The notes under the pieces are model-generated. The model was given only the letters and a program-made list of their open reading frames with translations, was not told where the DNA came from and did no database searches. From positions 186,001-250,000 of the forward strand of contig NZ_VTRS01000002.1 in the NCBI RefSeq assembly GCF_008641065.1: 64,000 nt of DNA. The letters are read 5' to 3'. A program made the position numbers and the translations under genes. This DNA is from Rhabdaerophilum calidifontis (GTDB lineage Bacteria > Pseudomonadota > Alphaproteobacteria > Rhizobiales > Beijerinckiaceae). Of this stretch, positions 1-9,266 are shown in pieces. Position 1 is the stretch's first letter; each line of letters starts with the position of its first letter.

Positions 1-2
1 TC

Positions 3-431
3 GTGCCGAAGAATGTCCGCAATGCGGTGGCGATCGGCGGCGCGTCGCTGATCATCCCGGCCGGCGTCGAGGGGGCGCGGCGTGACGCGGCCTGGACCAT
101 GATCAAGTGGATGACCGGCCCCGAGAAGAGCGGCTGGTGGAGCCGCGCGACGGGTTATTTCGCGCCGAACATGGCGGCCTACGACACCGCCGAGATGAAG
201 GAATATCTCGCCAAGCGGCCGCAGGCGCAGGTGGCGGTCAACCAGCTTGTCCATGCCCGGCCGTGGTTCGCGACCTTCAAGACCGTGCCCGTGCGCAAGG
301 CGCTGGAGGATGAGGTTCAGGCCGTGCTTTCGGGCAAGAAGTCGCCGAAGGAAGCGCTCGTCGCCGCGCAGAAGGCTGCCGACGAGATCCTCGCGCCCTT
401 CAACAAGGAGACATCGCTCCGGAATTTCTAA
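3..431 (+). CDS. ABC importer periplasmic substrate-binding protein, C-terminal part
   Basis: This is the last 142 or so residues of a family-1 extracellular solute-binding protein, the type that delivers sugars or glycerol-3-phosphate to an ABC importer in the periplasm. The frame is open to the left edge, so the signal peptide and N-terminal lobe lie outside the window. Family features visible are the segment with WTMIKWM followed by GYFAPN, and an amphipathic helical tail ending before NKETSLRNF. The permease and ATPase genes that normally accompany such a protein are not within the visible part, and they do not follow downstream, because a strong terminator comes right after the stop and the next gene is convergent. 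The exact substrate cannot be told from this fragment. Confidence 0.8.
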   Translation: MPKNVRNAVAIGGASLIIPAGVEGARRDAAWTMIKWMTGPEKSGWWSRATGYFAPNMAAYDTAEMKEYLAKRPQAQVAVNQLVHARPWFATFKTVPVRKALEDEVQAVLSGKKSPKEALVAAQKAADEILAPFNKETSLRNF

Positions 432-455
432 CTCCCCTTTTCCGGGGCGATTCCT

Positions 456-485
456 GGCCGCCGGCTCGTTCCGGCGGCCTTTTTT
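456..485 (+). terminator. Rho-independent terminator after the solute-binding protein gene
   Basis: A perfect 9-bp stem (GGCCGCCGG at 456-464 and CCGGCGGCC at 471-479) with a 6-nt loop is followed directly by six T residues (480-485). It sits 24 nt after the stop codon of the upstream gene and ends 19 nt before the 3' end of the convergent dinB gene. Confidence 0.9.
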
Positions 486-504
486 GTCCGGCTGCCGGGC
501 TTGC

Positions 505-1626
505 TCAGAAATCGAGCGCGAGCTGGCCGTTCGCCGGCGCCTCCGGCTCGCCCGCGCCGCCGAGCGTCGAGAGCGTGACGCCGAACAGCCGGAATCCGAG
601 ATCGGTGGGGAAGAGCGGCGCGAGCAGCGCGTCCGTCAGCCAGACGAGTTCGGATTCCGAGCCGATCGGCACCGGCAGGGTGCGCGAGCGCGTGACGACG
701 CGGAAATCGGCGTATTTCGCCTTGAGCGTGACGGTGCGGGCATGGATCCGGTTCCGGGTCGCCGCCGCCCAGACCTTGGCGGTGATCGGCCGCATTTCGG
801 TGCGGGCATGGTCGAGCGCGAAGATATCCGTGAAGAATGTATCCTCCGCGCCGAGCGATTTGCGCACCCGGTCCGGCCGCACCGGACGCAGGTCGATCCC
901 GCGCGCGATATCGTGGAAGAACCGGCCTGATTTGCCGAAATGCGTCTCGAGGACGGCAAGGGGGCAGGCGGCGAGATCGGCGCCGGTTGTGATGCCGAGC
1001 CGGTTCATCCGCGCCGCCGTCGCCGGGCCGACGCCGTGGAACTTCGCCACCGGCAGCGCCGCGACGAAGGCCGCGCCGAGGCGCGGCGGGATGACATGGA
1101 GCCCGTCCGGCTTGTTGTGCTCCGAGGCGAGCTTGGCGAGGAACTTGTTGTAGGAGATCCCGGCCGAGGCGGTGAGCCGCGTCTCGGCGCGGATGCGGGC
1201 GCGGATCTCCTCTGCGATCGCGGTGGCGCTCGGATGACCGCGCCGGTTGGCGGTGACGTCGAGATAGGCCTCGTCGAGGCTGAGCGGCTCGATGAGATCG
1301 GTGTAATCGGCGAAAATGGCGCGGATCTGCAGCGAAACGGCGCGGTAGACATCGAAGCGCGGCCTGACGAAGACGAGGTCTGGGCATCTGCGCCGCGCGG
1401 TCACCGCCGGCATCGCCGAGCGCACCCCGAAGCGGCGCGCCTCGTAGCTCGCCGCCGCGACGACGCCGCGCGGGGAATCGCCGCCCACCGCCACCGGAAG
1501 CCCGCAGAGCGCCGGATCGTCGCGCTGCTCGACTGCGGCGAAGAAGGCATCCATGTCGACATGGATGATCTTGCGGACCGTCGCCGCCGCGGGGTCGGGG
1601 ATCGTCTCGCTCTCGGCCATCATCAT
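505..1626 (-). CDS. dinB: DNA polymerase IV (Y-family translesion polymerase)
   Basis: DinB is an error-prone polymerase that copies across damaged template bases. The 373-residue product has the usual family length. Catalytic carboxylates are in place: D24 in the N-terminal motif HVDMDAFFAAVE and the D118-E119 pair in SLDEAYLDV. The helix-hairpin-helix and little-finger regions follow, and the protein ends in QLALDF, a likely beta-clamp binding motif. Three consecutive Met codons open the frame, so the exact start could be any of them. The gene stands alone, convergent with the solute-binding protein gene. No clear alphaproteobacterial LexA site (GTTC-N7-GTTC) was seen upstream. Confidence 0.95.
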   Translation of the reverse strand: MMMAESETIPDPAAATVRKIIHVDMDAFFAAVEQRDDPALCGLPVAVGGDSPRGVVAAASYEARRFGVRSAMPAVTARRRCPDLVFVRPRFDVYRAVSLQIRAIFADYTDLIEPLSLDEAYLDVTANRRGHPSATAIAEEIRARIRAETRLTASAGISYNKFLAKLASEHNKPDGLHVIPPRLGAAFVAALPVAKFHGVGPATAARMNRLGITTGADLAACPLAVLETHFGKSGRFFHDIARGIDLRPVRPDRVRKSLGAEDTFFTDIFALDHARTEMRPITAKVWAAATRNRIHARTVTLKAKYADFRVVTRSRTLPVPIGSESELVWLTDALLAPLFPTDLGFRLFGVTLSTLGGAGEPEAPANGQLALDF

Positions 1627-1868
1627 CGCGGACCGGCCAGATCCGGCGCCGGGGTGTTCGGTGCTGCGGCATCAGGCACAGATATCGGCGTTCAGGCTTG
1701 CCGCCGGCGAAGCGGGGCGTCAAGCGCGCCGGCCCCCGGCGGGGGCCTGCCTGCGCCTCTGCTGCCGCATCCTGACAGGTTCTGCACGCCTGAGGGGCTG
1801 GACCCGTCGCGCGTCCCGACTAAGATTTCCCGACAGGACCCGATTCAGCCGCGGGTCACCCCTTCCCG

Positions 1869-3737
<1,869 letters not shown>

Positions 3738-3788
3738 CAGGCGACGCCGGCCGGCCTTCCCTGCCGACCCGGGAACAAGGGGGGCGGC

Positions 3789-4688
3789 ATGTCGGATTAT
3801 GTGGAACGGGACCCGCGCTTCCGCGCGCTGATCGCCGGCTCGGCCCGGCTCGAACGGCTCTGGACCGGCGGACGCTGGCTGGAGGGACCGGCCTGGTTCC
3901 CGGCCTTCCGCTCGCTCCTCTTCTCCGACATCCCGAACGACCGCATCCTGCGCCTCGACGAGGCGGACGGCCATGTCTCGGTGTTCCGCCAGCCGGCGGG
4001 CTTCGCCAACGGCCATACGCGCGACCGCGCCGGCCGGCTGGTCTCCTGCGAGCACGGCAACCGGCGCGTGACGCGCACCGAGCATGACGGCCGCATCACC
4101 GTGCTGGCCGAGCGGTTCGGCGGGCACCGGTTCAATTCCCCGAACGATGTGGTCGCGAAATCCGACGGCTCGATCTGGTTCTCGGACCCGACCTACGGCA
4201 TCGACAGCGATTACGAGGGCCACCGCGCGGCCTCCGAGATCGGGGCCGCGCATGTCTACCGCATCGACCCCGACGGCACGGTAACGGCGGTCGCGACCGA
4301 TCGGGTGCAGCCGAACGGGCTCGCCTTCTCGCCCGACGAGACGATCCTCTACATCGCCGATACCGGCGCCACCCACCGGCCCGGTCTGCCGGCGACGATC
4401 CACGCCTATCCGGTTTCGGCCGATGGCCGGAGCCTCGGCGCGCCGCGGCTGTTCGCCACCTGTCCGGCCGGGCTCTATGACGGGTTCCGGCTCGATTCCG
4501 CCGGCAATCTCTGGACATCGACCGGCGAGGGCGTGCATGTCCATGCGCCCGACGGCGCCCATCTCGGCACGATCCTGGTGCCGGAGGTCGTCGCCAATCT
4601 CTGCTTCGGCGGCGCGAAGCGGAACCGGCTCTTCATCACCGCCACCACCTCGCTCTACGCGATCTATCTCCACGCCAACGGCGCCTGA
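3789..4688 (+). CDS. SMP-30/gluconolactonase family lactone hydrolase
   Basis: A 299-residue six-bladed beta-propeller hydrolase of the SMP-30/gluconolactonase/LRE family, which opens sugar lactones using one divalent metal ion. The expected metal and substrate residues are visible: E32 in LEGPAWF, N119 in NSPND, N176 in QPNGLAF and D231 in YDGFRLD. There is no signal peptide, so it should be cytoplasmic. The ATG is preceded by a strong purine-rich ribosome site (AAGGGGGGC). It follows the ABC exporter by 51 nt and converges on the MarR-like gene. The natural lactone is unknown; no sugar dehydrogenase is adjacent. Confidence 0.9.
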   Translation: MSDYVERDPRFRALIAGSARLERLWTGGRWLEGPAWFPAFRSLLFSDIPNDRILRLDEADGHVSVFRQPAGFANGHTRDRAGRLVSCEHGNRRVTRTEHDGRITVLAERFGGHRFNSPNDVVAKSDGSIWFSDPTYGIDSDYEGHRAASEIGAAHVYRIDPDGTVTAVATDRVQPNGLAFSPDETILYIADTGATHRPGLPATIHAYPVSADGRSLGAPRLFATCPAGLYDGFRLDSAGNLWTSTGEGVHVHAPDGAHLGTILVPEVVANLCFGGAKRNRLFITATTSLYAIYLHANGA

Positions 4689-4745
4689 GGCGCCTCGCCG
4701 CGCCCGGCGGCTCCGGGCAGGCTCGCCGGGCCGGGCAGGATCCCG

Positions 4746-5306
4746 CTAGAGGCTCGCGGCGGCGCGCGCGGCCTGGTCGTAATGGCCGGACAGCGCCCGC
4801 ATCCGCTGCGCCACATCGTGCAGCACCGCCTCGTCGAGCCCGAGCGAGCGGACGGCCCGCACCAGCAGCGCCTCGCGGATCTCGCGATAGCGCAGGCAGG
4901 CGGCTTCGCCCTCCGGCGTGATGGTGACCGATTTCTCCTTGCCCGCGCGGCCGGATTTCACCAGCCGCAGCCGTTCGAGCTTCTTGAGCGCGTAGGCGAC
5001 CGTGTGGGTATCCTCGACATTGAGGACGAGGCAGATATCGGCGAGGCGCTTCGCCCGTCCGCGATGGTTGACGGTGTGCAGCACCAGCACGTCAAGCGGC
5101 GAGCAATCCTTGACGCCGGCAGCGGCCATGCAGCGCACCATCCAGCGGTCGAAGGCATGGCCGACGAGGATCAGTCCGAACTCGAATTCGGACAGCGCCG
5201 GACTCGCGCCCGCGGCGAGATGCGCGGAGGAGACGATCGGACCGAGCAACGCGCGGAGCGGCGGCTCGGCCGCCGCCTCCGGTTCCGGTGTCCCGCCCTT
5301 GGCCAT
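4746..5306 (-). CDS. MarR-like winged-helix transcriptional regulator
   Basis: A 186-residue regulator whose middle holds a winged-helix DNA-binding domain (recognition region around VEDTHTVAYALKKLERL, wing around KEKSVTITPEG). It is the last gene of a leftward operon, 9 nt after dctM, and probably controls that operon or the divergent oxoprolinase gene in response to the imported compound. The order is DUF1445 protein, DctP, DctQ, DctM, regulator. MarR proteins usually bind short palindromes; a candidate site, TTGT-CA-ACAA, lies at 9200-9209 in the divergent promoter region. Effector unknown. Confidence 0.8.
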   Translation of the reverse strand: MAKGGTPEPEAAAEPPLRALLGPIVSSAHLAAGASPALSEFEFGLILVGHAFDRWMVRCMAAAGVKDCSPLDVLVLHTVNHRGRAKRLADICLVLNVEDTHTVAYALKKLERLRLVKSGRAGKEKSVTITPEGEAACLRYREIREALLVRAVRSLGLDEAVLHDVAQRMRALSGHYDQAARAAASL

Positions 5307-5315
5307 GCGCAGCCC

Positions 5316-6623
5316 TCACTTCACGCCGAGCATCTGGTTCGGCAGCCAGGATACCAGATCCGGAAACAGGATGATGAGAAAGACCATCCCGATCATCGCC
5401 AGGAAGAACGGCAGGGCGGCAAGGGCGATATAGCCCATGTTCTTCCCGGTCAAGCCTTGCAGCACATAGAGGTTGAACCCGACCGGCGGCGTGATCTGCG
5501 CCATCTCGACCACGAGCACGACGAAGACGCCGAACCAGACGAGATCGATCCCCGCCGCCTTCACCGCCGGCATGACCACCGCCGCCGTCAGCACCACCAT
5601 CGAGATGCCGTCGATCAGGCAGCCGAGGACGAGATAGACGACCATCAGCGCCATGATCAGCCCGAACTTGCTGAGGCCAAGCGCGTTGATCCATTCCGCG
5701 AAGAGCCGCGGCAGGCCGGTGAAGCCCATCGCCACCGTGAGGAAGGCGGCGCCGGCGAGGATGATGCCGATCATCGCGTTGGTGCGCACGGCGCCGAGCA
5801 CGCTGTCGCGGAACATCGCCCAGGAGAAGGTGCCGGTCGCGAGCGTCAGCGCCAGCGCGCCGAGCACGCCGAGCACGGCGCTCTCGGTCGGGGTGGCGAT
5901 GCCGGAATAGATCGAGCCGAGCACCAGCGCGATCAGCCCGACGATCGGGATGAGGCGGCGACTCTCGTGCAGCTTCTCGCCGAGCGTCATCGGCGGATCG
6001 GGTGGCGGCACCTTGTCCGGATGCATCAGCGCCCAGCCGATCAGCACGGCGGAGAAGATCAGCATCAGCACGATGCCCGGAACGATGCCGGCGATGAACA
6101 GCCGCGCGATCGAGACCTCCGCCGCCACGCCGTAGACGATCAGGATGATCGAGGGCGGAATGAGCAGCCCGAGCGTGCCGGAGCCGGCAAGCGAGCCGAT
6201 ATTCATGAAATCGTCATAGCCACGCCGTCGCAGTTCGGGGATCGTCATCCGGCCGATCGTGGCGGCGGTCGCGGCCGATGAGCCGGAGATCGCCGCAAAG
6301 ATGCCGCAGCCGAAGACATTGGTGTGCAGGAGCCGCCCCGGCAGGCGCTGCATCCACGGGGCGAGCCCGCGGAACATGTCGTCGGAAAGGGAGGACCGGA
6401 ACAGGATCTCGCCCATCCAGATGAACATCGGCAGGGCGGTCAATGTCCAGGAATTCATCGAGCCCCAGATCGTGGGCGCGAAGGAGAGGGCGGGATCGGC
6501 CTTGGTCATCAGCGCGAAGGCGACAAAGCCGACGAGCCCGAGCGCGAGCCCGATCCAGATGCCCGAGGCGAGGATCACGAGCATCAGGCCGATCAGCACG
6601 AGGGCGGCGGTGGCGGGTTCCAT
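5316..6623 (-). CDS. dctM: TRAP transporter large permease subunit (DctM family)
   Basis: A 435-residue integral membrane protein with about twelve hydrophobic segments, the length and pattern of the DctM subunit that carries the transport path of TRAP (tripartite ATP-independent periplasmic) importers. Recognisable segments include GSLAGSGTLGLLIPPSI and QITPPVGFNLYVLQG, both typical of DctM. The ATG at 6623 was chosen because the protein then begins at the first membrane segment; the frame stays open further upstream, but that would overlap dctQ. It starts 7 nt after dctQ and is followed 9 nt later by the regulator gene. Confidence 0.93.
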   Translation of the reverse strand: MEPATAALVLIGLMLVILASGIWIGLALGLVGFVAFALMTKADPALSFAPTIWGSMNSWTLTALPMFIWMGEILFRSSLSDDMFRGLAPWMQRLPGRLLHTNVFGCGIFAAISGSSAATAATIGRMTIPELRRRGYDDFMNIGSLAGSGTLGLLIPPSIILIVYGVAAEVSIARLFIAGIVPGIVLMLIFSAVLIGWALMHPDKVPPPDPPMTLGEKLHESRRLIPIVGLIALVLGSIYSGIATPTESAVLGVLGALALTLATGTFSWAMFRDSVLGAVRTNAMIGIILAGAAFLTVAMGFTGLPRLFAEWINALGLSKFGLIMALMVVYLVLGCLIDGISMVVLTAAVVMPAVKAAGIDLVWFGVFVVLVVEMAQITPPVGFNLYVLQGLTGKNMGYIALAALPFFLAMIGMVFLIILFPDLVSWLPNQMLGVK

Positions 6624-6630
6624 GGCGGCC

Positions 6631-7158
6631 TCACTTCTCGACCGGCATGGCGTCGCCGGCATGGGCGGCGAGGTGGCTCTGCGTCCCGCCGGCAAGATCG
6701 GTGACGAGATCGTCGAGGAGCGCGACGAAGAAGACGAGCAGGCCGAAGGCCATCAGGCTCTGCGGATACCAGAGCTTCACCGCAACGAGGCCCTGATTGA
6801 TCTCGTTGTAGACATAGCTCTCGTGGACGAAGCGGATCGTGTGCCACGCCGCCCAGCCGACAAGCAGCGCCGAGACCGCCGTCACCCCCCGCTCCAGTGC
6901 CCGGCGCACGGGATAGCCGAGCGGGAAGCGCTCGATCAGCAACCCGACGCGGATATGCGCGTTGCGGCGATAGGCCGGCGCAAGGCCGACGATCGTCGTC
7001 GCGACAAGCGCGAAACCGGCGAAATCATCGGCGGAGGGAAGCTGGCTGCCGAGCGCGCGCAGCCCGACCTGGGCCAGGACCAGCAGCGCGATCGTCACCA
7101 GGCTCGCGGCGGCGACGAAGGCCGCGCAGGCATAAAGGGCATCGAGTGCGCGTCGCAT
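6631..7158 (-). CDS. dctQ: TRAP transporter small permease subunit (DctQ family)
   Basis: A 175-residue protein with four predicted membrane helices, which is the DctQ layout. DctQ pairs with DctM in the inner membrane and takes part in docking of the binding protein. The N-terminal helix (MRRALDALYACAAFVAA) and the conserved HIRVG segment after the second helix fit the family. It lies between dctP (77-nt spacer with two hairpins) and dctM (7 nt). Confidence 0.9.
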   Translation of the reverse strand: MRRALDALYACAAFVAAASLVTIALLVLAQVGLRALGSQLPSADDFAGFALVATTIVGLAPAYRRNAHIRVGLLIERFPLGYPVRRALERGVTAVSALLVGWAAWHTIRFVHESYVYNEINQGLVAVKLWYPQSLMAFGLLVFFVALLDDLVTDLAGGTQSHLAAHAGDAMPVEK

Positions 7159-7180
7159 GGCGCATCACCTCGCATCAGGG

Positions 7181-7214
7181 GGGAGGGGGCGCTCCCCCGC
7201 GCGGCGTCGCCGCG
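7181..7214 (-). other. Intercistronic hairpins between dctP and dctQ
   Basis: Two back-to-back inverted repeats fill the dctP-dctQ spacer: GGGGG (7185-7189) with CCCCC (7194-7198), and a perfect CGCGGC/GCCGCG stem with a 3-nt loop (7200-7214). No T-tract follows. Such structures often protect the 3' end of the binding-protein mRNA so that the periplasmic protein is made in excess over the permease; that role is inferred. Confidence 0.55.
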
Positions 7215-7235
7215 GGAGGGAACGCCGGATCGGGC

Positions 7236-8207
7236 TTACTTCGCGAAATCGGCGAGAAGCTTCTCGCCATCCGCGCCGGCCTTGGCGGCCCATTCCTTGG
7301 CCATGGTCGCGCCGATTGCCTTCAGCTCGGCCTTCATGGCGTCGCTGGCCGGATTGACCTTGATCCCCTTCTCGGCAAGCGTCTTCTTGTAGCCCTCGTT
7401 GAGATCCTGGCTCATCTTCCAGCCGCGATCCTCGGCGCGGGCGGCGGCCTCCAGCACGCCCTTGCGGACATCCTCGGGCAGGGCATCGAAGGCGCGCTTG
7501 TTCACGAAGACGAGGTTCTGCGGCAGGAAGGCCTGCGTGTCGTAGTAATGGCTGAGGTAATCCCAGGCCTGCTGGTCGACGCCGGTGGCACCGGACGTGA
7601 TCATCGCGTCGAGCACGCCGGTGCGGAAGGCCTGCGCGATCTCCGGCACCTGGATCGTCGTCGGCACCGCGCCGACAAGCTGGATGAAGCGCGCCGTCGC
7701 CGGGTTGTAGGAGCGGAATTTCGTGCCCTTGAGATCGGCGAGCGCCTTGATCTCCTTCTTGGTGTAGACGCCCTGCGGCGGCCAGGCGACCGAGTAGAGA
7801 TACATCATGCCCTGCTTCTCGAGCCGCGCGGCGATATAGGGCTTGGCGAGGTTGTGCAGCTTGCGCGCCGCTTCATAGGAGGTGGCAAGGCCCGGCACGC
7901 TCTCGAAGCCGAACATCGCATCCTCGTTGGCGAGCACCGAGATCAGGATCTCGCCGATCGGCGCCTGGCCCGACTGGATGGCGCGCTTCATCTCCGGCAT
8001 CTTCACGAGGCTCGCGTTCGAATGCACCGTGATGTCGAGCTTGCCGCCGGTCGTCTTCTTCACATCCTCGACGAAGGCGCGGACATTGACGGTCTGGAAC
8101 GTGCCGTCCGAATAGGGGGTCGGCATGTCCCATTTGGTCTGGCCCATGGCCGGCGCGGCGATGAGTGCGAAGCCGGCGAGGATCGCGGCGTGGAGGGTCG
8201 AGTTCAT
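7236..8207 (-). CDS. dctP: TRAP transporter periplasmic solute-binding protein (DctP family)
   Basis: A 323-residue DctP-type binding protein, with a 21-residue signal peptide ending APAMGQ. It carries the DctP pattern, with the substrate-carboxylate arginine expected in the segment LKGTKFRSYNPAT. The ATG at 8207 fits because it begins the signal peptide; the frame is open 18 codons further upstream without a ribosome site. It is the second gene of the leftward operon, after the DUF1445 gene (60 nt). TRAP importers take up organic acids and related anions using the sodium or proton gradient. The gene neighbours suggest a lactam or amino-acid-derived acid, but the sequence does not prove it. 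Confidence 0.92.
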   Translation of the reverse strand: MNSTLHAAILAGFALIAAPAMGQTKWDMPTPYSDGTFQTVNVRAFVEDVKKTTGGKLDITVHSNASLVKMPEMKRAIQSGQAPIGEILISVLANEDAMFGFESVPGLATSYEAARKLHNLAKPYIAARLEKQGMMYLYSVAWPPQGVYTKKEIKALADLKGTKFRSYNPATARFIQLVGAVPTTIQVPEIAQAFRTGVLDAMITSGATGVDQQAWDYLSHYYDTQAFLPQNLVFVNKRAFDALPEDVRKGVLEAAARAEDRGWKMSQDLNEGYKKTLAEKGIKVNPASDAMKAELKAIGATMAKEWAAKAGADGEKLLADFAK

Positions 8208-8267
8208 CCCTGATCTCCCTGTTTCTGGGAACCCGGCAGGGGATCGGGCTCCCGGTTGCACCAGCTG

Positions 8268-9092
8268 CTATAATGCGGCGAGTTTCGAATTGCGGATATC
8301 CGTGATCAGCATCGATCCCGGATAATGCGTGATGGCGAAATCCGGCCGCGCCGCCGCGATCACCGCCTGCGGGGTGACGCCGCAGGCCCAGAAGACCGGC
8401 AATTCATCCGCCCGGATCTCGACCGGATCGCCGTAATCGGGCCGGGCGAGATCGGCGATGCCGATCATCGCCGGCATGCCGATATGCACCGGCGCGCCGT
8501 GCACGGCCGGAAAGCGCGAGGTGATCTGGATCGCGCGGATCGCATCCGCCGGTCTGAGCGGCCGCATCGAGACCACCATCGGCCCGGCGAAGGGGCCGGC
8601 CGGCGCGCAGGCGATGCTGGTGCGGTACATCGCGACATTGCTGCCGCAGGCGATGTGGCGCAGCGGGATCCCGTCCTCGATCAGCGCTTCCTCGAAGGAG
8701 AAGCTGCATCCGATGACGAAGGCGACCAGATCGTCGCGCCAGAATTCGCGGATCTCGGCCGGCTCTGCGATGCATTCGCCGTTCCGCCAGACGCGGTAGC
8801 GCGGCAGGTCGGTCCGCAGATCGATCCCGGCGCCGAGCGCCGGCACATGCGGCGAGCCGGGCTCGCTCATGCCGATGATCGGGCAGGATTTGGGATTGCG
8901 CAGCGCGAATCGCAGGAAATCACCGGCGAGCGCCCGCGGCAGGATCGCGAGATTGCCCTGGACGAAGCCGGGTGCCATGCCGGCGGTGGAGCCGGAATGT
9001 CGCCCCGCGCGGATCGCGGCGCGCGCCGCCTCCGGGGCCGTCTCATGCGGCAAGGATGCCGTCCCCCCGCCTGCTTCACCCGCATGCCGCAT
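8268..9092 (-). CDS. DUF1445 family protein (putative hydro-lyase / D-glutamate cyclase type)
   Basis: A 274-residue protein of the DUF1445 family (YcsI type). The mammalian member is a D-glutamate cyclase that forms 5-oxo-D-proline, and bacterial members are usually labelled putative hydro-lyases. Conserved segments seen include [23 protein letters not shown], a glycine-rich [10 protein letters not shown], and the C-terminal FWACGVTPQ with ITHYPGSML. The ATG at 9092 has a good ribosome site (AAGGGAG) 6 nt upstream, whereas the open frame further upstream lacks one. It is the first gene of the TRAP operon and diverges from the oxoprolinase gene, which fits a pathway handling D-glutamate and 5-oxoproline. 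That pathway assignment is inference. Confidence 0.85.
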   Translation of the reverse strand: MRHAGEAGGGTASLPHETAPEAARAAIRAGRHSGSTAGMAPGFVQGNLAILPRALAGDFLRFALRNPKSCPIIGMSEPGSPHVPALGAGIDLRTDLPRYRVWRNGECIAEPAEIREFWRDDLVAFVIGCSFSFEEALIEDGIPLRHIACGSNVAMYRTSIACAPAGPFAGPMVVSMRPLRPADAIRAIQITSRFPAVHGAPVHIGMPAMIGIADLARPDYGDPVEIRADELPVFWACGVTPQAVIAAARPDFAITHYPGSMLITDIRNSKLAAL

Positions 9093-9199
9093 GCGGTTCT
9101 CCCTTCTGGCCGGTCTTGACGCCGGTTCCCCGGCTGCTCGCGGGGCAGCCCTGGGCAGCCTAAAGCAGCATTGGTGAACGGTGCCCTGAAAGAGTGATC

Positions 9200-9209
9200 T
9201 TGTCAACAA
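9200..9209. promoter_or_regulatory. Candidate operator in the DUF1445/oxoprolinase divergent promoter region
   Basis: The 174-nt gap between the two divergent start codons contains TTGT-CA-ACAA, an inverted repeat of the kind bound by MarR or GntR family regulators, inside an AT-rich patch that is otherwise rare here. The MarR-like gene at the end of the operon is the obvious candidate binder. This is a motif match by eye only. Confidence 0.3.
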
Positions 9210-9266
9210 ATTATCGACGTTTTAAGAGTGAGGCATAAAGAGGGCATAATCCGGGAGGGGTCAGCC

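Noticed and set aside
1627-1868. LexA operator upstream of dinB
   Set aside because: No GTTC-N7-GTTC repeat was found in the gap.
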